From Rhyacichthys aspro (Eukaryota; Chordata; Actinopteri; Gobiiformes; Rhyacichthyidae), in NCBI GenBank assembly GCA_036850595.1, contig CM072148.1:3690100-3754099 (forward strand): DNA of 64,000 bases, read 5' to 3'. Below are positions 57,251 through 64,000 of the stretch, one piece after another. Position numbers and translations under genes: made by a program. The notes below the pieces were generated by a model, which saw only the letters and a list, made by a program, of their open reading frames with translations, was not told where the DNA came from and did no database searches. Within the stretch, counting starts at the first letter, position 1; each line of letters starts with the position of its first letter.

Positions 57251-58644
57251 TTTTACAGAGATACAAGTAACGAGCAAAACTAATATTTATTTGGACTTTT
57301 CAGCTCCAGTTTGAACATGTTAACCCTGTCTTCCAGACGCTGTGTAGTTGTTTGTGACTCGTGCTCTGGGTTGAAGCCTCGGGGAAGGACTGTTGGGCTC
57401 AGATAAGGGACCTGCACAAAGGCCACGGAGCAGGAGAAAACAACCCAGTCTTTCATTGGAATAAGAATTCACTCTATCAAAGTTACATTTATGATTTTTG
57501 CAGTGTGTTCTGAGTGTTACGTCCCCAGAAACTAATCCCCCTCTGGAAAGGTGCCTCGCTCCAACAATACGCTCATTCAGCCCACAGCTTCCAGACCCCT
57601 GCAGAACCAAAGTGTGACTGGCCACGGCGAGAAAAACCACCAGTGAACGGTGGAAATGATGGCTTCATTTTGTGGATTTGTCGGTGAAGCGGAGTGTGCT
57701 CGGCTGCAGTGGTTATCGCTGCAGTGGAGCTTTGTTCCGAAGCAGACCATCTGACATTTTCTGAAAGGTTCACTAATAGGGGCTCTATTCCCAATAGCAT
57801 ACCCCATTTTTATTACTTTGATTTCTTCTCTGCTTACTTCAACTGGAACTGGTTTGTGATTTTCCACCTTAGACACTGTACAAAGCTGTTTATGAGATCC
57901 AGAACATTGTTTTTAGCCTGAATTTGATTAAAATGAAGCTAGACTTGGGGTCAACCCTGTCCTGAAGCAGGTTCACCATCTACTGAGTAGATCTCCACCA
58001 GGACTCTTTAATTAACATGTTACAGAAGCCCTCAAACGTAGACTAGCATCTTTGTAATGAAATATATTATCACTTGGTTCATTAAATTACAGTTTTTTGC
58101 TCAGTCTAAACTGTGGCAGGACAAAAAAGTTGACAAAAAGGATTCATTTTCTGCATCAAATTGAGATCTATCAAATTAATCGGGGATAAAGATTTTATGG
58201 TCCTTTCTTCATGTTGTTTATTGCTGTTTATTTTGACAATTTTAGTGTAGTTTTGTGTCTTTGGATATGTGAAAAATGGGAAACAAGGTCCAGGAAGTGT
58301 TCAAAATCAAGACAAATATAGTGATAGTTGTTGATATAGTGATATTTGTTGGGACATGGGACTTTTAATAAAATGTTGAAATGTTATGTTAATAAAAGAC
58401 AATGTGCCAGATTTTTTTATCTAAAGCATAAGGAAACTGGACTAAAGGAGGTTACTTTTTAGAGTGTACAAAGGCTGGTGGCTGGACATGGCACAAAAAT
58501 GATTATACAGTATTTACAGCACAGTTTTTAGTGAGACACTAGTTTTAACAAAGACATCAAATAATGCTTTCATCGTTTTCTCTTAAAACTATTGAGTTTG
58601 TAGGAATTTTATTGTGTTTGGAAATATTTCTTGTCCTTCTAATG
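57251..58644. other. Non-coding stretch, no gene recognised
   Basis: Unique sequence. Several overlapping minus-strand frames (75-106 codons) lie at 57320-57876 in different phases and have no domain. A short GATATAGTGATA-type tandem occurs near 58330. Confidence 0.5.
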
Positions 58645-58975
58645 CAGACATGTCCACAGTCAGGCCCGGGATTTTATGTGGCCCTCAGCTTCAATGATAA
58701 AATATAGAGTTTGTGACCCCAGCAGCAAATTCCAAATACAATTTCTGTTAAAACCTGTTCAAATCCATCTAAACTCTGTTCAAATCAAACTAAAACATGT
58801 TCAAATGCATCTAAAACCTTTGCAAATCCAACTTAAACCTGTTTAAATCCAACTTAACCTTGTTCAATTTCAACTAAAACTAATTCAAATCCACATACAA
58901 CTTGTTAAAATCCAACTAAAACATGTTTTAAATCTATCTAAATCCTTTTAAAATCCAACTAAAACTTATACTTGT
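58645..58975 (-). mobile_element. hAT-type minisatellite element, copy F (inverted, truncated)
   Basis: Begins CAGACATGTCCACAGTCAGG with CCCGGGATTTTATGTGGCCC, a diverged 3' terminus in reverse orientation. An array of minus-oriented 21-bp units follows (CCTGTTCAAATCCATCTAAA and variants) to about 58970. The hinge and the 5' terminus (GTGAGGGGCC side) are not found, so more than a third of the element is lost. Units are more diverged from each other than in copies B and C. Confidence 0.7.
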
Positions 58976-60179
58976 AAAATAAGAATAAAATCATAAGAGA
59001 TTGTCGGCTCTTGAAGATTTTCTTGCAAAAAGTTTGGACGCCCCAAATAAGTTTTAATGCTGACTGTGCTTGTACTGTAGGTCTGAATTGTAACTGAACA
59101 CACGCTATTGTTTTTTCTGTTAAAGTTATGCAGTAGATCTTGGTGTGTGGATATAAATGGGTGATGGGTGACCAGTTTGAGTCTCAAACCAGTGGAACAG
59201 GACACGAGCCAAGGACGTGTCTGCAATTTAAAGGAAATGAGATGCAGCACGACATCGGATGCATCCATTTTTACGGCCCGGTCAGCAGTTTCTGCCAACC
59301 ACACGTATGTAAAAGTTCAACATATGTAACCATAAATACATGTTACATCAACATATAGAGTGGTGTAAATCATTGTGCTTTTCACCAGCCTCTGTCATCA
59401 AGCGTCCTGTAATAACATGTATGTAGTATGGTTAAGGTTCGGGGCAGGAAAAAGTCCACATGATGTATTTATGATGTCATGTGACGCACAATGGAAATGA
59501 TACTGAACGCTAACGCTAACCATGCTTTTAAAATAACACGACAAAGGTCATAGAGTCACAGAGTACAGTAGAGTATTGTCTGTGTTTGAGTAATACACTT
59601 TATACAGACATTACAAATATTATTAAGAGATGCCTTTAAATTAAGTCATGTCTCCAGAAAAATGAAATGAAAATATTTTCTTTATAAGACAAAGGTGAAT
59701 GGTTTGCACATCTTTAAGTCAGACTTGTACTTGGTTCCTGTTTGATTCTGACACGGCTTTTCTTCTACTCTTTTTGTAAACTGGGCCTCACTGTCCAAGT
59801 CCAAGACAAAACTAATACATTTAGAGATGAAGGCTACTCTGTGATCCAATGGAATTAATCCTAGAGAACGAGCCTTAGACCAAGTCCAAACTAATACAGT
59901 GGTCAGTGTTTGGTGATGGATGTAAAGTTAGTGCAAGATACAAAATAAATCAAATGCTAGAAGTATTGTTCCTTTCACAAGAACAACAGACGACCCTGCT
60001 GTGGTCTTGATTTAAAAACCTCTAAATCCTGTCTTAGACCAAGGCCAGACTGAGTAAAAATGAGTCTGAGCTGATTTGTGTGAAGGCCGACCTCTGATGA
60101 GAGAGGTGTGTTTCCTCTGATTCACAAATGAACAGAGGCAAAGTAAAAGGCTATTTCAAGGAGATCCAGGTAATGCTTA
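58976..60179. other. Non-coding stretch, nothing recognised
   Basis: Unique sequence. A 112-codon minus-strand frame (58966-59304) overlaps the end of copy F and a 72-codon plus-strand frame; neither has a domain. Confidence 0.5.
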
Positions 60180-60560
60180 AAAGACTTCATTTTCTCTTTA
60201 TGGCCATTGAGAAAATTGTCCTCATTGGAAGACTCACTTCATTAGTGTTAGCGGATCAAAAAAGCTGTGTTATGAGCCTGTGATCTAATAGGTACCGCGA
60301 GTGAATTAAAGAGCAGCCTTGTTAGAACTGATGGCCTCACACTGACATAATGAGTGAATGGCATCTCATTAACAACCAATAAGGTCAATGGCAAAAGACT
60401 TGGCTCAAAGACTTAGCTCTTCATTAAGAGCGTCTAACATCAGAGGAATGACAGCTCATTTTGACGTATCGACACCTGCAGCAGATGAGCTCCATTAGGA
60501 AATGAAGATGGAAATGTGCAGTTAGTGTTAGACTCTTTCCTAATTGCAACTCCAGTCCTT
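60180..60560. promoter_or_regulatory. Candidate conserved non-coding element, homeodomain-core rich
   Basis: A long repeat-free block with many ATTA/TAAT-type cores at irregular spacing: CACTTCATTAGTGTTAGCGG, GTGAATTAAAGAGCAGCC, GGCATCTCATTAACAACCAA, CTCTTCATTAAGAGCG, CATTTTGACGTATCGACACC and CTCCATTAGGAAATGAAG. No open frame of 60 codons or more lies within it. This is the strongest conserved-element texture in the right half of the window, but still an inference without alignment. Confidence 0.4.
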
Positions 60561-61585
60561 GCTGCTCTTCTTCTTGTGAGAGAGAAGGTGCAAAGATGAG
60601 ATTCTTTCATCAAATCCTTTTGAATGGCACAATAGTGAAGTACAAGCCTCTATGTACAGTTTATTAAAGCTGGAAATATGGATTTAAAGCAGAATATGGT
60701 TAATATCAGCACAGGACATGAGTAATCAGGTCTGAAATTCTCCTTTGAATGACTTTAATGATCCAGATTAAAGGCTCTTTTTAGAATTGAAGTGGTCACA
60801 GGCTTAAACAAACATATGCCATGTTTTTGCAGAAGATTGTTTCTATTCTTCTTCTGTTCTTTTGTGTAATATCTACCCCATTAATATCCGTATTGTGAAG
60901 TAGATCTGTGGGCTTTGGATCCAGCAGCAGAAGGATATCTGCAGGAAATGTCCTCACAGCCATGTTTTGAGTTAACATTAACAAAATTTATGGTTAACTA
61001 TGATTTCTATGATTTGTATTGTTTTAAAGTTTTGCTCTAATGTAAATAATTGTCTATAAAGATTGATTACTGGGCTCTGACTGGTTACATACTATATTAC
61101 AGAAACTTGTCTCAGAAATACCACATGTGCAATCTCAGTAATTTTAGTCTTTGTGTCTTTAAACTGAGCGTGTAATTACAGTTCAACACGCTGCTGCTGC
61201 TGTGGTAATCAGCCTGTATTGTTTGAGTGGCTAATATCACATGGAGCTCAAGCCGAGGAACAGTGGGACGCACCTACATTATGCACTTAAAGGTAATGTT
61301 AAGAAGTAATTCACAACTTTACTCACAGTTTCAGAAACTTTCACAGGTTATGAAGCATCAGTGTCAAACCCAGAACTGAGGAGGTAGATCACTTTGGTTG
61401 TTTATTAACTTAAAAAAACAAATCTTATTCCTATTAGTAGTCATAAGTGAGAAAATGACTATTATCACCTGATACGGTATTGTGAAAAAAACATAATTTG
61501 GTTTTATTAAACAAGGATTTCAATAAATTCAACTTTTCAGTCCTGCACAAATGCTCGGCCAATTAAATGCTTGCTTCCAGAAAGA
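60561..61585. other. Non-coding stretch, nothing recognised
   Basis: Unique A/T-leaning sequence. A short CTG-rich stretch (CGCTGCTGCTGCTG) lies at 61190-61203. No gene or named repeat. Confidence 0.5.
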
Positions 61586-61745
61586 GGAGCGCTCCCATTG
61601 GTCGACACGGTTTGTCAATAAGGAAGTGACAGCTGCAGATAAAACAGACAAAGTGTATATTTAGTGATGAATATGTGTTTTGTGGAGGAAAATTTGTTTT
61701 GGTTTTTATTTTTTTTAATAAAATAAAAGCAGGATAAGTCCCTAA
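61586..61745 (+). repeat. Dispersed repeat family P, copy 4 (short)
   Basis: Starts with the same core as copies 1 and 2 (GGAGCGCTCCCATTGGTCGA, then CAC). It keeps GCTGCAGATAAA, AAAGTGTATATTTAG and TGTGGAGGAAAATTTG followed by TTTTTTTTAATAAAATAAAAGCAGGA-like sequence. Relative to copy 1 it lacks the roughly 150-base middle (the CAGCTGAAAA to TTTGGTCAAAT part). Confidence 0.65.
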
Positions 61746-64000
61746 AGGCTGCTGTTGGGGGTGAGAGCAACTTTAATGTTAAGGTTTTTACTTTATATTT
61801 ATGCATTTTAAAGAGACATTGGTAAATACTAATCCATTTTTTGTTGAATAAGTTTTTATAAAGCAACAACCTTTATTGTCGCTGTTTTTAAACTATACAC
61901 TGCAATAGTGGCTCTTCATAAAAAGGCCCTGCTCGAAAATCTGTTCTAAATATTTTATTTTGAATCAAATTAAACCTGATCAGTTTTGGCCATTGGTGTG
62001 ATTAACATTTACTCTTTTGGTGCATGGACAACTTGACTTTGACACCACTTACAAAGGAAATTAAAGCATAACATCTATTAATTAAAAATGATAATGCTAT
62101 AATGTAAGCAGATGAAAAGAAGAACAAAATGTAGCTAAATTTTGCAAAAAAAGTACTAAAAAAACAGACTCTTTAGAATGTGATTAGGTTCTGATGCACA
62201 TAAAATTATATTTAAACATGATCAAAAATCTTAAACGGCTCATAACTAATATCTTTAGTTGTTGGCATATTCAGTTTGAGTTAGACACAACAGATCTTAT
62301 TGCTGTAAAAGAACTCTGTATTTCTTACGTCTTTTTGTAAATCCTTTGCTAGTTTTAGTTTCAAAAAGCGTTAACAAGCTTGATCTGGAACATGGCTTCA
62401 GTTGTGACGATGGACACAAACAAACTGTCCTCCGGCCAACTTTGACTGTCCATAAATAAACGTTATGTCTGCATTCCAGCTCGAGTATCTGAAAGTGTTT
62501 AAAAACGTTCCTAATTAGATTCTGAGCCGTGAGTCGAGAGGCTTTGATGCTTTGTAGTTTTTAGATAAAAAGGAAGTGGTGGAAAATCAGCAGCTTTCTC
62601 TGAGGCATGGAAGAGCATTAGGGAACATCTGTTGTTGTGGGCCCGCAGAGGGACTCCACAGTGGCTCATCCATCACCGCCGAGTGGACATGTCAGAGTGA
62701 GGCGCTGCCAGAGTTTGGACTGCATCGTGTGAGTGGGTACCGTCTGCTTTTTCTGCTACAAATGGTTAACACAATTAGGAATTAACCCAAAAAGTTGAAG
62801 TTTTAAGGTCCAGCATCTGACATCTCGAATCAGAGATCAGCTCCCAAATGAAAGCCGAACCGTTTGGCCTGGTTTTACTCCAACTGTTTCATGTTGAGTC
62901 CGCTCCATACATCATCATAAAGAGCCAGCTGTGGAAGGACAGTCTTGTGCAGAACAAGGAGAATATTTGGGAGTGGATAAAAAGAGTCTGTGTTGAAAAG
63001 AAGTGTATTCAATCAATGTCAGGCCTCAGAGCTGTCAGTCCCCAGACTCTTTACCCTGCGAACAGATTGAAGACACATCAAATGCACTGCAAGATACTGC
63101 GTTTTGTTGGCAGTTTTCCACTATTATGCTTTTGATATTAATGGCCTCTTTTATTGGGCTTTTTGTTGCAGGATATTCCTGTCTTTACTACGTCTCAACT
63201 CGAGGCTCGAGGGACGTTAAGTGGTCTGTCTTTATCTTATAACAGTAGCAGGAGTGAGATGAATTGATCCTGAGCATAAATGGGACAGCTCAGGGTTACG
63301 GATATGGATGAAGGATTACACAACAGCAGTAAAAAAAGAGAATTAAATAGTCTACATTTGTGTTTATTCTCGTTGGACTATCTATGTGTGTTTTTCTGCT
63401 TTATTTCTTTTATATATATTTATTTATGGGCTTGATTTTCTGTTTCTGATTGGTTCTGTTTCTCAAATTGGTCCAGAGGCGGTTTATTCAGTGTTTGTTG
63501 GTACTTCTCCCTGGATTCTGATTGGTTCTATGTCTGTCCAGTTGCATTTGCAGTTTAAAATCCAACTTGAATCAACAATATATTAACAATCCGGATAAAA
63601 AAATATAGCAAAGGGCTCCGATGTAGCCCACGGACCTCACATCTGACCGGAGTATTTCATTTTGAGGTAAATGCCACACTCATCTCTGCCGTAGTCTTTA
63701 GTAACAGAATATAAATGACTGCGGAGGAAAGAAATTTCACAAGAAGCTGCGTTAGTCAAATGTCACGGCAGCAACAGCCGTCAGACATTTGTCACAGTCA
63801 AACACGGAGCAAAAAGATAAAGAAGCCTGCGTTCTGAATATCAATGATTAAAATACATACATTTCAATTCGACAAAGTTGTTTGAGGACGTTGGTGTTTG
63901 TGTTCAGGTGTCTCAGTGTTTGTTGTGGTGTGTTTAAATAAAGTCTCTAATGCAGTTTAAAGAGTTGGTCCTCGACGTTGACATTGATTATCTCATAGAG
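61746..64000. other. Non-coding stretch to the window end, no gene recognised
   Basis: Unique sequence, A/T-rich to about 62350. Plus-strand frames at 62848-63135 (95 codons) and 63003-63242 (79 codons) overlap in different phases and have no recognisable domain. No repeat family was identified. Confidence 0.5.

Noticed and set aside
1..64000. Known microRNA or tRNA genes
   Set aside because: I looked for common vertebrate microRNA seeds in hairpin context and for tRNA A and B boxes on both strands and found none I could defend; a covariance-model scan would be decisive.

Overview
The window reads as non-coding DNA from a ray-finned (teleost) fish nuclear genome. It is A/T-leaning, with scattered CpG-rich patches, no bacterial gene packing and no run of exons. 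The repeats are those of teleosts: hAT, Tc1/mariner, RTE- and L2-like LINE 3' ends, a tRNA-like SINE and an LTR-retrotransposon LTR. I found no protein-coding gene I could name. The longest open frame (206 codons) is a translated minisatellite. The longest non-repetitive frame (148 codons from its first ATG, minus strand, 36005-35559) matches nothing I recognise. The window is best read as a gene desert or the inside of a very large intron.

Layout. 1-6.5 kb: unique sequence with one copy (P1) of a dispersed repeat whose core is GGAGCGCTCCCATTGGTCGA. 6.5-18 kb: candidate regulatory blocks (6.5, 8.8, 14.9 and 16.8 kb; the 8.8 kb block has an exact PBX-MEIS decamer), a minus-strand LINE 3' end at 7.3 kb, a small terminal-inverted-repeat element at 11.2 kb, a LINE/SINE tail at 13.7 kb and repeat copy P2 at 17.5 kb. 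18.4-25.1 kb is the repeat-densest part: a tRNA-like SINE, three copies of a hAT-type element carrying a 21-bp minisatellite, and a Tc1/mariner relic in which a 34-bp minisatellite of 16 units has grown at the codons of the last catalytic motif. 25.4-34 kb: a probable solo LTR (25.86-26.59 kb), candidate conserved blocks and two decayed minus-strand LINE fragments. 34-43.2 kb: an orphan frame, a DR1-type nuclear-receptor triplet at 38.04 kb, two more hAT-type copies and repeat copy P3, inverted relative to P1. 43.2-64 kb: mostly unique sequence with a truncated hAT-type copy at 58.6 kb, an A-rich tract at 56.9 kb, a candidate conserved block at 60.2-60.56 kb and repeat copy P4 at 61.6 kb.

There is no operon or pathway here. 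The best-supported observations are about transposons and satellites. Two copies of one hAT-type family have exact 8-bp target-site duplications and an internal array of 21-bp units ending in a short array in the opposite orientation. Independently, a different minisatellite has arisen inside transposase coding sequence. Conserved-element calls rest on composition and motifs only, because no comparison could be run.
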